A DNA stretch of 14,623 nt from the NCBI GenBank assembly GCA_021774955.1, contig JAJFIN010000387.1, positions 1-14,623 of the forward strand, read 5' to 3'. Source of the DNA: Alphaproteobacteria bacterium. GTDB lineage: Bacteria > Pseudomonadota > Alphaproteobacteria > M2410. The notes under the pieces are model-generated. The model was given only the letters and a program-made list of their open reading frames with translations, made no database searches and was not told the DNA's origin. This document shows positions 1 through 7,418 of the stretch, piece after piece. The position numbers were made by a program, and so were the translations under genes. The stretch's first letter is position 1. Each line of letters starts with the position of its first letter.

Positions 1-545
1 TCCGTGTGCCGATGTTATGGGCGCTGGGGTTCATCTTCCTCTTCACCTTTGGGGGTGTAACCGGTGTTGTGCTTGCCAATGCGGGCCTCGACCATGCCTT
101 CCACGACACTTACTTCGTGGTTGCTCATTTCCACTACACAATGTCATTGGGGGCGACGTTTGCCATCTTTGCTGGTTGGTATTACTGGTTCCCGAAAATG
201 TCCGGCTACATGTACAGCGAACGACTGGGCCAACTTCATTTTGTCGTCACCTTTATCGGTGTGAACATGGTCTTCTTCCCGCAACATTTCTTAGGCCTTG
301 CCGGCATGCCGCGCCGCTATGTCGACTATCCTGATGTCTATCACTTCTGGAATCAGGTTTCGTCGTTCGGTTCGTATCTTTCAGCGGTTGGCGTGCTTAT
401 CTTTATATTCACGTTTGCCTGGGCCTTTGCGCGCAAAGAAAAAGCGGCAGCAAATCCGTGGGGCGAAGGTGCAACGACTTTGGAATGGACATTGCCTTCA
501 CCACCCCCGTTCCATCAATTCAACGAGCTGCCTCAAATTAAGTAG
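1..545 (+). CDS. ctaD: Cytochrome c oxidase subunit I (aa3 type), 3' end only
   Basis: This is the C-terminal 180 residues of the catalytic subunit of the aa3 cytochrome c oxidase, an inner-membrane protein that reduces O2 to water at the heme a3-CuB site and pumps protons. The frame is open from base 3 to the TAG at 543-545; the start lies outside the window. The motif HDTYFVVAHFHY is visible: the His-Asp pair (codons from 102) matches the Mg/heme-propionate region of subunit I, and the two histidines at 126-128 and 132-134 match the ligands of heme a3 and heme a. The remaining membrane helices and a hydrophilic tail ending in LPQIK are typical of bacterial CtaD. It is followed 34 nt later by ctaB, so it heads the oxidase assembly cluster. 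Truncation is caused by the window edge, not by mutation. Confidence 0.97.
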   Translation, partial: RVPMLWALGFIFLFTFGGVTGVVLANAGLDHAFHDTYFVVAHFHYTMSLGATFAIFAGWYYWFPKMSGYMYSERLGQLHFVVTFIGVNMVFFPQHFLGLAGMPRRYVDYPDVYHFWNQVSSFGSYLSAVGVLIFIFTFAWAFARKEKAAANPWGEGATTLEWTLPSPPPFHQFNELPQIK

Positions 546-579
546 GTGTGGCAACTAACCAACGCGTTACGGATAGTCG

Positions 580-1536
580 ATGAGTGATACCGCATATGAA
601 ACAAAAGCGAACGCATCGCCTTTAGACGATGCCGCGATGAGCGGTGTCGCGACGATCGGTGATTACTTGGCGTTGTTGAAACCACGCGTGATGTCACTCG
701 TTGTGTTCACCGCTTTTGTTGGTCTCTTGATTGCTCCCGGGTCTATTCATCCTGTTGTCGCCTTTACGGCAATCCTCTGCATTGCTGTTGGGGCAGGGGC
801 GTCCGGTGCCCTAAACATGTGGTACGACGCCGATATCGACGCGCAGATGACGCGCACCAAAGAACGCCCCATACCGGCTGGCAAGATATCCCCGCAAGAA
901 GCTCTGACTTTCGGCATGGTGCTGTCGATATTTTCCGTCTACGCCATGGCCATTATGGTCAACTACATTGCGGCAGCATTGCTAGCCTTCACAATCTTTT
1001 TCTATGTGGTGGTTTATACCATGTGGCTTAAGCGATCGACGCCGCAGAATATTGTCATCGGTGGTGCATCCGGTGCCTTCCCGCCGGTGATCGCATGGGC
1101 TGTAGTAACCGGCAATGTAACCATCGAACCTTTGGTGTTGTTCGCCATCATCTTCCTTTGGACGCCACCGCACTTCTGGTCGCTGGCGCTTTATAAAACT
1201 GGTGAATACCAGAAAGTCGGTGTGCCGATGTTACCGGTTGTCGCTGGAAAGAAATCAACACGCACACAGATTTTACTTTACTCGCTATTGCTCGTTCCCT
1301 TTACGTTGGCGCCAACTTATTTAGGTTTTGCCGGCTGGTTATATGGCGCAACAGCCATTGTGTTGGGTCTGGTGTTCTTAGTTCTCGCAGCCCGCATTGT
1401 CGTGGTTGGCGACGACAAGGGTGACGCGAAGGCAGCGGCAAGCCTATTTGCCTATTCAATTTTCTACCTGTTTGCGTTGTTCTTATCCTTAGCATTGGAT
1501 CATGGTTTGGGATTTTCTAAAGGGCTGGGTTTATGA
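580..1536 (+). CDS. ctaB: Protoheme IX farnesyltransferase (heme O synthase)
   Basis: This enzyme transfers a farnesyl group from farnesyl diphosphate to the vinyl side chain of heme b, giving heme O, the precursor of heme a in the oxidase encoded around it. The 318-residue product is a polytopic UbiA-superfamily membrane protein of normal length. The first Asp-rich motif is NMWYDADID (N79, D83, D87), followed by MTRTKERPIPAG. The second conserved block is KRSTPQNIVIGGASGAFPP (about 151-169), and TPPHFWSLAL lies at 195-204; all are heme O synthase signatures. About 25 hydrophilic N-terminal residues precede the conserved core. The ATG at 580 follows ctaD by 34 nt and has only a weak ribosome-binding sequence, consistent with expression from the ctaD transcript. 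Its TGA overlaps the ATG of coxF. Confidence 0.96.
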   Translation: MSDTAYETKANASPLDDAAMSGVATIGDYLALLKPRVMSLVVFTAFVGLLIAPGSIHPVVAFTAILCIAVGAGASGALNMWYDADIDAQMTRTKERPIPAGKISPQEALTFGMVLSIFSVYAMAIMVNYIAAALLAFTIFFYVVVYTMWLKRSTPQNIVIGGASGAFPPVIAWAVVTGNVTIEPLVLFAIIFLWTPPHFWSLALYKTGEYQKVGVPMLPVVAGKKSTRTQILLYSLLLVPFTLAPTYLGFAGWLYGATAIVLGLVFLVLAARIVVVGDDKGDAKAAASLFAYSIFYLFALFLSLALDHGLGFSKGLGL

Positions 1537-1706
1537 GTGAGGACCAAGATGTAGCAAGCGGCGGCATTGTTCTGTCACCAGCACAGCTAAAAGAGCGCAA
1601 AAAGAAGAATATAGCCATTGCTTTGGCACTGGTTTTTTTCGTTGCCTTAATCTTTTGGACAACAATCATACGCATACAATCAAACATCGACATGGGCATG
1701 AGCTGA
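1533..1706 (+). CDS. coxF: CoxF-like small single-span protein of the oxidase cluster
   Basis: This 57-residue ORF is easily missed because of its size. It starts with ATG at 1533, inside the ATGA shared with the ctaB stop, and ends with TGA at 1704-1706. AAAGGG at 1519-1524 is a plausible ribosome-binding site. The product has a polar N-terminus, then the sequence LSPAQLKERKKKNIAIALAL, which runs straight from a Lys/Arg cluster into one hydrophobic helix (about residues 27-46), and a short polar tail. A 'L(S/T)PxQ + basic cluster + IAIALAL' layout between ctaB and ctaG is what I recall for the alphaproteobacterial CoxF family. The positive-inside rule puts the N-terminus in the cytoplasm. 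Its biochemical role is not established; position and coupling to ctaB suggest a part in oxidase assembly or heme delivery. The family assignment rests on context and pattern, not a database search. Confidence 0.85.
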   Translation: MSEDQDVASGGIVLSPAQLKERKKKNIAIALALVFFVALIFWTTIIRIQSNIDMGMS

Positions 1707-1725
1707 TACTGGAAATCTGATTGAA

Positions 1726-2334
1726 ATGAACACACCGACCACCCAACACGATAACAATCAAAAACGCAGCAATCTGACAATTGTTGCCGTTTGTCTTACT
1801 GTTGTTGTTGGCATGGTTGGAGCGGCTTATGCATCCGTACCGCTTTATCGGTTGTTCTGCCAAGTCACCGGTTTCGGAGGAACTACTCAGACCGCGGACA
1901 TACTGCCTGACAAAGTTCTTGATCGGGTCATGACCGTCCGGTTTGATTCAAATGTTGATGCGGCGTTGAATTGGAACTTTAAACCCGTAGAGCGCTCGGT
2001 AGATGTAAACGTCGGAGAAGCCAAACTCGCCTTTTACCGCGCTGAAAACAAATCAAATGAGACTATTGTCGGCACTGCAAGCTTTAACGTCACACCACTG
2101 AAGGCTGGAATTTATTTCACCAAGGTCGATTGCTTTTGTTTTACCGAGCAAGTGCTTAGCCCCGGTGAAGTGGTTGATATGCCTGTTACCTTTTTTGTCG
2201 ATCCGCAAATCGCTGAAGACCGCGGACTTGATGACGTTACAACAATTACACTGTCTTACACATTCTTTCGTGTCGATGACCCGGAGACTGTGGCTCAAGC
2301 TAAGGCAGAAAAAGACCGTCAGCCAAATGGTTGA
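1726..2334 (+). CDS. ctaG: Cytochrome c oxidase assembly protein CtaG/Cox11 (copper chaperone for CuB)
   Basis: CtaG inserts copper into the CuB centre of subunit I. The 202-residue protein has the usual plan: a short cytoplasmic N-terminus, one membrane anchor (about 17-37), then a periplasmic immunoglobulin-like domain. The copper-binding pair is in VDCFCFTEQ (C136, C138), and the further conserved cysteine just after the anchor is in YRLFCQVTGFGGTT (C45). LNWNFKP (about 81-87) is another family hallmark. The length is normal for the family. The ATG at 1726 lies 19 nt after coxF with only a weak GGAA upstream. No break in the frame. It works directly on the products of ctaD and ctaB. Confidence 0.96.
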   Translation: MNTPTTQHDNNQKRSNLTIVAVCLTVVVGMVGAAYASVPLYRLFCQVTGFGGTTQTADILPDKVLDRVMTVRFDSNVDAALNWNFKPVERSVDVNVGEAKLAFYRAENKSNETIVGTASFNVTPLKAGIYFTKVDCFCFTEQVLSPGEVVDMPVTFFVDPQIAEDRGLDDVTTITLSYTFFRVDDPETVAQAKAEKDRQPNG

Positions 2335-2345
2335 TGGATTTGAAC

Positions 2346-2381
2346 AATCCGATATTCAGGCTTGAGTTATCGGTTCGGATT
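2346..2381 (+). repeat. Overlapping inverted repeats upstream of ctaE
   Basis: The 73-nt gap between ctaG and ctaE contains two competing pairings. CCGATA (2349-2354) is complementary to TATCGG (2368-2373), and AATCCGA (2346-2352) is complementary to TCGGATT (2375-2381). They share the left arm and so exclude each other. No T-run follows, so this is not a standard terminator. It may be a weak RNA structure or chance; I see no clear promoter in the gap. The ribosome-binding sequence GGGGAAG for ctaE lies just downstream. Confidence 0.3.
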
Positions 2382-2407
2382 TAAAACTGGGGAAGTGAGC
2401 AAAAAAA

Positions 2408-3289
2408 ATGGCACACGGTGAAGTCAAACACGATTATCATTTGGTGAACCCCAGCGCATGGCCGATCGTCGGGGCAGTAAGCGCGTTCATTATGGCCATT
2501 GGGGCTATTGGTTGGATGAAGGCTGAACAAGGCGGGTTAATTGGAATTGATAATCCCGCGGTTTTCATTATCGGCACGCTCGGCGTGGCCTACACCATGG
2601 CCGGTTGGTGGCGACAGGTTATCAAGGAAGCCAATGGCGGCATCGATCATACGCCGGTTGTCCAACTTCACTTGCGCTACGGCATGATCTTATTCATTGC
2701 GTCGGAAGTTATGTTTTTCGTGGCTTGGTTCTGGGCCTATTTCAACGTCGCCCTGTTCCCCGAAACAACAATGTCGTTCGACGGTGTTCTGACCGGTCAA
2801 GTAGAACGCAGTGCTTTGATTGGCGGTCAATGGCCACCTGTTGGAACGCCCACATTCGATCCTTGGCACTTACCGCTGGTCAATACGATCATCCTGCTCA
2901 CTTCGGGCACGACGGTAACCTGGGCGCATCACGCCTTGCAGCATGGAGATCGCAAAGGCTTGAAGCAGGGTTTGTGGCTAACGGTCATTCTTGGCGCGCT
3001 GTTCACTTGTGTTCAAGCTTATGAATATGCCCATGCGGGATTTGGTTTCTCCGGCAATGTCTATGGCGGCACATTCTTCATGGCCACCGGCTTTCACGGT
3101 TTCCATGTTATTGTCGGAACGATCTTCCTGGCCGTCTGCTTGTCACGTGCTTACGCCGGGCATTTCACGGAGAAGCAGCACTTTGGCTTTGAGGCAGCGG
3201 CCTGGTATTGGCACTTTGTTGATGTGGTCTGGCTGTTCTTGTTTGCCTGCATTTATGTCATAGGCGCAGGCACGCCAGCGGCACACTGA
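2408..3289 (+). CDS. ctaE: Cytochrome c oxidase subunit III
   Basis: Subunit III of the aa3 oxidase binds subunit I in the inner membrane and sustains proton uptake through the D-pathway. The 293-residue protein shows seven hydrophobic helices in the usual 2+5 arrangement. Conserved blocks include HTPVVQLHLRYGMILFIASE followed by VMFFVAWFWAYF (E100 is the buried conserved glutamate), NTIILLTSGTTVTWAHHAL, TGFHGFHVIVGTIFL and WYWHFVDVVWLFLF. The length is typical for bacteria. GGGGAAG about 10 nt upstream of the ATG at 2408 is a better ribosome-binding site than those of the preceding genes, consistent with higher expression of a structural subunit. It is followed by a perfect inverted repeat. 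Confidence 0.97.
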   Translation: MAHGEVKHDYHLVNPSAWPIVGAVSAFIMAIGAIGWMKAEQGGLIGIDNPAVFIIGTLGVAYTMAGWWRQVIKEANGGIDHTPVVQLHLRYGMILFIASEVMFFVAWFWAYFNVALFPETTMSFDGVLTGQVERSALIGGQWPPVGTPTFDPWHLPLVNTIILLTSGTTVTWAHHALQHGDRKGLKQGLWLTVILGALFTCVQAYEYAHAGFGFSGNVYGGTFFMATGFHGFHVIVGTIFLAVCLSRAYAGHFTEKQHFGFEAAAWYWHFVDVVWLFLFACIYVIGAGTPAAH

Positions 3290-3300
3290 GTTTTGTAATT

Positions 3301-3327
3301 TCACCGGGAGTGACAAACTCCCGGTGA
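3301..3327. repeat. Perfect 10-bp inverted repeat (hairpin) between ctaE and the DUF983 gene
   Basis: TCACCGGGAG (3301-3310) and CTCCCGGTGA (3318-3327) are perfectly complementary around the 7-nt loop TGACAAA. The stem is GC-rich and stable. It starts 12 nt after the ctaE stop and ends 15 nt before the next start codon. There is no T-tract on either side, so it does not fit a classical intrinsic terminator. It could protect the 3' end of the structural-gene part of the transcript, cause partial termination, or act as a processing site. Confidence 0.7.
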
Positions 3328-3342
3328 GTTCAACTAAGGACC

Positions 3343-3735
3343 ATGGTCATCGAGCCAAATGACTCCGAGCAAACATCGGTCTCGCCTGTTGTAGCGGGGC
3401 TGTTATGTCGCTGTCCAAATTGTGGCAAAGGCTCTCTCTACGATGGTTTCCTCACGATCGCGCCTAAGTGCGGACAATGCGAACTCGATTTCTCCAATGT
3501 TGATACCGGCGATGGCCCTGCGGTTTTCATTATCCTGATCGTGGGCGCGATAGTTGTTTTTGGTTCGCTGTTTGTTGAAGTCGCGTATCAGCCACCTTAT
3601 TGGGTCCATGCAGTGACCTGGCTTCCCATTGTCATTGTGTTGCCGCTCCTGTTGTTGAGACCATTCAAAGCCGTGTTAACCGCTTTGCAATTTCATCATA
3701 AGGCGGAACAAGCGCAAGTGCAGGGTGATGAATAA
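3343..3735 (+). CDS. DUF983 zinc-ribbon membrane protein
   Basis: This is a 130-residue member of the DUF983 family. It has an N-terminal zinc ribbon, CRCPNCGKG (C22, C24, C27) paired with PKCGQC (C43, C46), then the family block LDFSNVDTGDGPAVFIIL, and two membrane helices (about 59-81 and 92-112). The ATG at 3343 is preceded by TAAGGA at 3335-3340. The family recurs next to cytochrome oxidase assembly genes in alphaproteobacteria, and here it lies between ctaE and SURF1 (6-nt gap to the latter). A role in oxidase biogenesis is therefore likely from context, but the molecular activity is unknown to me. No key cysteine of the ribbon is missing. Confidence 0.93.
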   Translation: MVIEPNDSEQTSVSPVVAGLLCRCPNCGKGSLYDGFLTIAPKCGQCELDFSNVDTGDGPAVFIILIVGAIVVFGSLFVEVAYQPPYWVHAVTWLPIVIVLPLLLLRPFKAVLTALQFHHKAEQAQVQGDE

Positions 3736-3741
3736 CGACCC

Positions 3742-4467
3742 ATGCGTTCCTTCCGTCCTATGCTCTGGCCTACACTTTTTGGACTACTAGCCCTCTCTAT
3801 TTTGATTTCTCTGGGAACCTGGCAAGTTCAGCGACTGGGCCAGAAACTGGATCTTATTGAAGCGGCAGAAGTGAATTCTATGGCCGTTCCTGTGCCCTTG
3901 GATCAAATTCTGAAACAGCAAGACGGCGATCTTACAACACTCAGATATCGACGCGTCATTGTGCGTGGGACATTTGACCATTCCCGTGAACTTCATCTGT
4001 TTTCTGTCTTAGATCAGGGCCGCATTGGATACCAAATCATCACACCGCTCATTCGGTCGAATGGATCCACAGTGATGGTTGATCGGGGCTTTGTACCGAC
4101 AGCCAACAAAGAAATATCTACACGTGCTGAGGGTCAGATTTCGGGTGTGGTGGAGATAACCGGCCTCATTCATCTCGCGACCATCCCTAATCGGTTTAGC
4201 GCAAAGCCAGACCTAAAATCGAACGAATGGTTCGAGCGAGATCTCGGTGCCATGGCAACCGCGTTGGGGATCAATCCGGTAGCGCCCGTTTTTGTGGATG
4301 CAGATGAAACGCCAAATACCGGTGGATGGCCTGAAGGAGGTCAAACGCGCCTTGAATTCCGCAATGCACATTTAGGGTATGCGATCACTTGGTATGGACT
4401 GGCTCTCGCCCTCATCGGCGTTTATGTTGCCTTTCACAAAGCCAATGGACGGTTCGGCCGGATTTAA
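3742..4467 (+). CDS. SURF1 family cytochrome oxidase assembly protein
   Basis: SURF1 (Shy1) helps place heme a into subunit I during aa3 oxidase assembly. The 241-residue protein has the family topology of two membrane helices flanking a periplasmic domain: an N-terminal helix (about 8-26) running into SLGTWQVQRLGQKLDLI, the conserved VMVDRGFVP (112-119) in the soluble part, and the C-terminal NAHLGYAITWYGLALALIGV (208-227). Length is as expected. The start at 3742 is 6 nt after the DUF983 stop and lies in the same frame as that gene, whose stop codon closes the frame upstream, so no earlier start is possible. No strong ribosome-binding site is seen, so translation probably depends on the upstream gene. 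This is the last oxidase-related gene here. Confidence 0.95.
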   Translation: MRSFRPMLWPTLFGLLALSILISLGTWQVQRLGQKLDLIEAAEVNSMAVPVPLDQILKQQDGDLTTLRYRRVIVRGTFDHSRELHLFSVLDQGRIGYQIITPLIRSNGSTVMVDRGFVPTANKEISTRAEGQISGVVEITGLIHLATIPNRFSAKPDLKSNEWFERDLGAMATALGINPVAPVFVDADETPNTGGWPEGGQTRLEFRNAHLGYAITWYGLALALIGVYVAFHKANGRFGRI

Positions 4468-4477
4468 AGAGGGCGTA

Positions 4478-5971
4478 ATGAAAGCATATCAAGAACTTGA
4501 AGCACGACACCGTCGTTTGTCCGCGCTCGGCAATGCTGCGGGGATATTGAATTGGGATCAGGCGACCATCATGCCGTCGGGTTCTGCACCAGCAAGAGCT
4601 GAGCTCGTAGCGGAACTGGATGTCTTGGCCCATGAAATGACCACGTCGTCGGAAATGGCTGACCTATTAGCTGAAGTCCAAAGCGACGGCACCAACCTCA
4701 GCGAATGGCAACATGCCAACGTGCGTGAAATGAACCACATGTTCAAACACGCCACAGCGATCACGGCGGATCTGGTGAAACGATCTGCTCTGGCCGAATC
4801 CGACGCTGAAATGACTTGGCGTGAAGCGCGCAAAAACAATGATTTCAAAAGCCTTGCACCAAAGTTGGATGTGATTTTTGAAATCAAACGCGAAGAGGCT
4901 GCCGTCAAAGCCGAAGCCTTCGGCGTGTCTCCTTATGAAGCCCTCCTTGACCAATTTGATCCCGGTCGAATGGAACATTCCGTTGACGTGCTTTTTGATG
5001 ACCTCGCAGATTTTCTCCCAGGCTTCCTTCAACAAGTGTTGGATCAGCAGGCCGGAAATCCTGATCTGCTAATTCCGCCAGGGCCGCATGCCGAGGAAGA
5101 TCAATTCAAACTCGGCAAACGGGTCATGGAAGTGATCGGGTTTCCTTTTGAGCGTGGTCGGCTTGATGTGAGCCATCATCCGTTTTCTGGCGGCGCCGAT
5201 GGTGACCGACGGATCACAACGCGTTACGACAAAGATGATTTTACCAAGTCGTTGATGGCCGTGATCCATGAAACCGGTCACGCGCTTTATCAAGACGGTC
5301 TGCCAGATGAGTGGCGAGGTCAGCCGGTCGGCAATCACCGTGGCATGACCATTCATGAAAGCCAATCTCTGCTCTTGGAAATGCAGGCAGCGCGGACTGA
5401 CGAGTTCATCCGTTGTCTTTCACCTATTGTGAGAGAAGAACTAAAAGGTTCGGGACCTGCCTGGGAAGAAGACAATCTCATTAAGATCTACCGCAAGGTT
5501 GAGCGCGGACTTATCCGCGTCGATGCCGATGAGGTGACCTATCCGCTCCACGTTCTCCTGCGGTATCGGCTCGAAAAAGCAATTCTGTCCGGTGACATAA
5601 AAACCATGGATCTTTCCGGCGCTTGGAATGATATGATGGAACAATTGATCGGTATCCGCCCGCCGGATGATGCCGATGGCGTTATGCAAGATGTTCATTG
5701 GCCAGCAGGAATATTCGGCTACTTCCCAACTTATTCTCTGGGAGCATTGACCGCAGCTCAGCTGTTCCAATCGGCAAAAAAAGCGGATCCGGGCATATTG
5801 CCAGCGCTTGGCGAAGGTGACTTTTCACCGCTCTTTGCATGGCTCAACCCAAACATCCGTGAGAAAGGCTGTCTTCATTCACCTGATGAGCTTATCGAAA
5901 AAGCAACGGGTGAGCCCTTGAGCACCGACGCGTTCAAGACCCATGTTAAGGCACGCTACTTGGCTTCATGA
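4478..5971 (+). CDS. M32 family metallocarboxypeptidase (carboxypeptidase Taq type)
   Basis: This is a cytoplasmic zinc carboxypeptidase that removes C-terminal residues from peptides. The 497-residue product has the M32 zinc site: HETGH (H264, E265, H268) in VIHETGHALYQDGL, and the third ligand E294 in the family motif HESQS, 30 residues after H264 as in characterised M32 enzymes. The N-terminal block with LSALGNAAGILNWDQATIMP is also characteristic, as is the C-terminal IGIRPPDDADGVMQDVHWP. I chose ATG 4478 because AAAGAGGG (4466-4473) stands just before it and the protein then begins at the usual family start; the frame is open further upstream into SURF1 but those codons look like shadow. 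It begins 10 nt after SURF1 and probably shares its transcript. Its job has no obvious link to the oxidase or threonine synthesis. Confidence 0.95.
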   Translation: MKAYQELEARHRRLSALGNAAGILNWDQATIMPSGSAPARAELVAELDVLAHEMTTSSEMADLLAEVQSDGTNLSEWQHANVREMNHMFKHATAITADLVKRSALAESDAEMTWREARKNNDFKSLAPKLDVIFEIKREEAAVKAEAFGVSPYEALLDQFDPGRMEHSVDVLFDDLADFLPGFLQQVLDQQAGNPDLLIPPGPHAEEDQFKLGKRVMEVIGFPFERGRLDVSHHPFSGGADGDRRITTRYDKDDFTKSLMAVIHETGHALYQDGLPDEWRGQPVGNHRGMTIHESQSLLLEMQAARTDEFIRCLSPIVREELKGSGPAWEEDNLIKIYRKVERGLIRVDADEVTYPLHVLLRYRLEKAILSGDIKTMDLSGAWNDMMEQLIGIRPPDDADGVMQDVHWPAGIFGYFPTYSLGALTAAQLFQSAKKADPGILPALGEGDFSPLFAWLNPNIREKGCLHSPDELIEKATGEPLSTDAFKTHVKARYLAS

Positions 5972-6020
5972 GTAGTAACGGCTATACCGCCTGCTCACCA
6001 ATTGGAGACAGGAACGATCA

Positions 6021-7418
6021 ATGCAGTACGTGAGTACCAGGGGCGAAGCACCTGTTCTCGGATTTGAAGACGTCATCTTGTCAGGATTGGCGCGCGACGG
6101 GGGACTTTACCTACCCGAGACCTGGCCACAATTGTCGCCTGAAACGATCGCAGGATTTGCCGGCCAGCCTTATGCCGAAGTCGCAACGCAGGTCATCAAA
6201 CCATTTGTTGGCGATGCCTTAAGCGATGAAGTTCTTGGCCAGTTAACACGTGACGCTTATGCGGGTTTCAACCACCCGGCAATTACTCCTCTCGTGCAAA
6301 CCGCACCTGGTGAATTCATCCTTGAATTATTTCATGGGCCGACGCTCGCTTTCAAAGATTTGGCGATGCAGTTCTTGGGGCACTTGTTCGCGCACGTTTT
6401 AGAAAAACGTGGGCAACGGATGACAATCGTGGGCGCGACTTCTGGAGATACAGGTGGTGCGGCAATCGAAGCTATGCGTGGTCGCAAGGGCATTGATGTT
6501 TTCATGTTGCACCCCAAAGGGCGTGTGTCGGATGTGCAGCGCCGCATGATGACAACGGCAACGGATGCAAACGTTTTTAACATCGCCCTTGAGGGCAACT
6601 TTGATGATTGCCAGGCAATTTTGAAGGCGCTTTTCAATGATCATGCCTTCCGAGATCGGACCAATATGGGCGGCGTCAATTCGATTAATTGGGCACGGGT
6701 CATGGCGCAGGCAGTTTATTATTTCGTTGCCGGTGTTGCCTTAGGTGCGCCCTATCGACCCGTTTCGTTCTCCGTACCGACGGGTAATTTTGGCGATATC
6801 TTTGCGGGCTATGTAGCGCGCAAAATGGGTTTGCCAATTAATCAGCTCATCATAGCCACCAATGTAAATGATATTCTAGCCCGCACCTTTGCAACCGGTG
6901 TTTACGAAACTGGTATGGTTATTCCAACCAGCAGCCCGAGCATGGATATCCAAGTATCCAGCAATTTCGAGCGTCTTCTGTTTGAAGCATCGGGCAGGGA
7001 TGCGCCGCGCGTCAGAGCGTATATGGCAGGTTTATCCCAATCTGGCCGGTTTGAAATCGAACAATCCGCTCAAAAGAAATTACACCAAGGATTTGCAGCC
7101 GAACGCGTGGGTGAAGACGAGATTTCTCAAACGATCAAGCTAGAACATCAACAGGCAGGATATTTGCTTGATCCTCATACCGCAGTGGGATTGGCCGCAA
7201 GTCGCAAAACCTCCCGCGCCGGTCAGACACCTATGATATGTTTGTCCACAGCTCACCCAGCGAAATTTCCCGATGCTGTAGAGCGTATGAGCGGTGTGAA
7301 ACCGAGCTTGCCACCGCACTTGAGCGGGCTATTTGACCGCGAGGAAAAAATGACAACACTCCCAAACGATGTCTCCAGGGTCAGGGATTTCATTGATAAA
7401 AAGGTTTTACCTGCATGA
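6021..7418 (+). CDS. thrC: Threonine synthase
   Basis: Threonine synthase converts O-phosphohomoserine and water to L-threonine and phosphate, using pyridoxal phosphate, in the cytoplasm. The 465-residue length and the opening MQYVSTRGEAP fit the longer bacterial/yeast-type enzyme. The PLP lysine is K112 in FHGPTLAFKDLAMQFLG. The phosphate-binding loops appear as GATSGDTGGAA and SVPTGNFGDIFAGY. The ATG at 6021 follows AGGA (6010-6013) at good spacing, 49 nt after the M32 gene; no clear terminator or promoter is visible in that gap. The gene overlaps the M16 peptidase by 4 nt (ATGA), so the two are translationally coupled. No catalytic residue is lost. Confidence 0.97.
   Translation: MQYVSTRGEAPVLGFEDVILSGLARDGGLYLPETWPQLSPETIAGFAGQPYAEVATQVIKPFVGDALSDEVLGQLTRDAYAGFNHPAITPLVQTAPGEFILELFHGPTLAFKDLAMQFLGHLFAHVLEKRGQRMTIVGATSGDTGGAAIEAMRGRKGIDVFMLHPKGRVSDVQRRMMTTATDANVFNIALEGNFDDCQAILKALFNDHAFRDRTNMGGVNSINWARVMAQAVYYFVAGVALGAPYRPVSFSVPTGNFGDIFAGYVARKMGLPINQLIIATNVNDILARTFATGVYETGMVIPTSSPSMDIQVSSNFERLLFEASGRDAPRVRAYMAGLSQSGRFEIEQSAQKKLHQGFAAERVGEDEISQTIKLEHQQAGYLLDPHTAVGLAASRKTSRAGQTPMICLSTAHPAKFPDAVERMSGVKPSLPPHLSGLFDREEKMTTLPNDVSRVRDFIDKKVLPA

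Noticed and set aside
4667..5365. Long open frames on the minus strand across the M32 gene
   Set aside because: They mirror a gene with an intact zinc site and show no family features; shadow frames.
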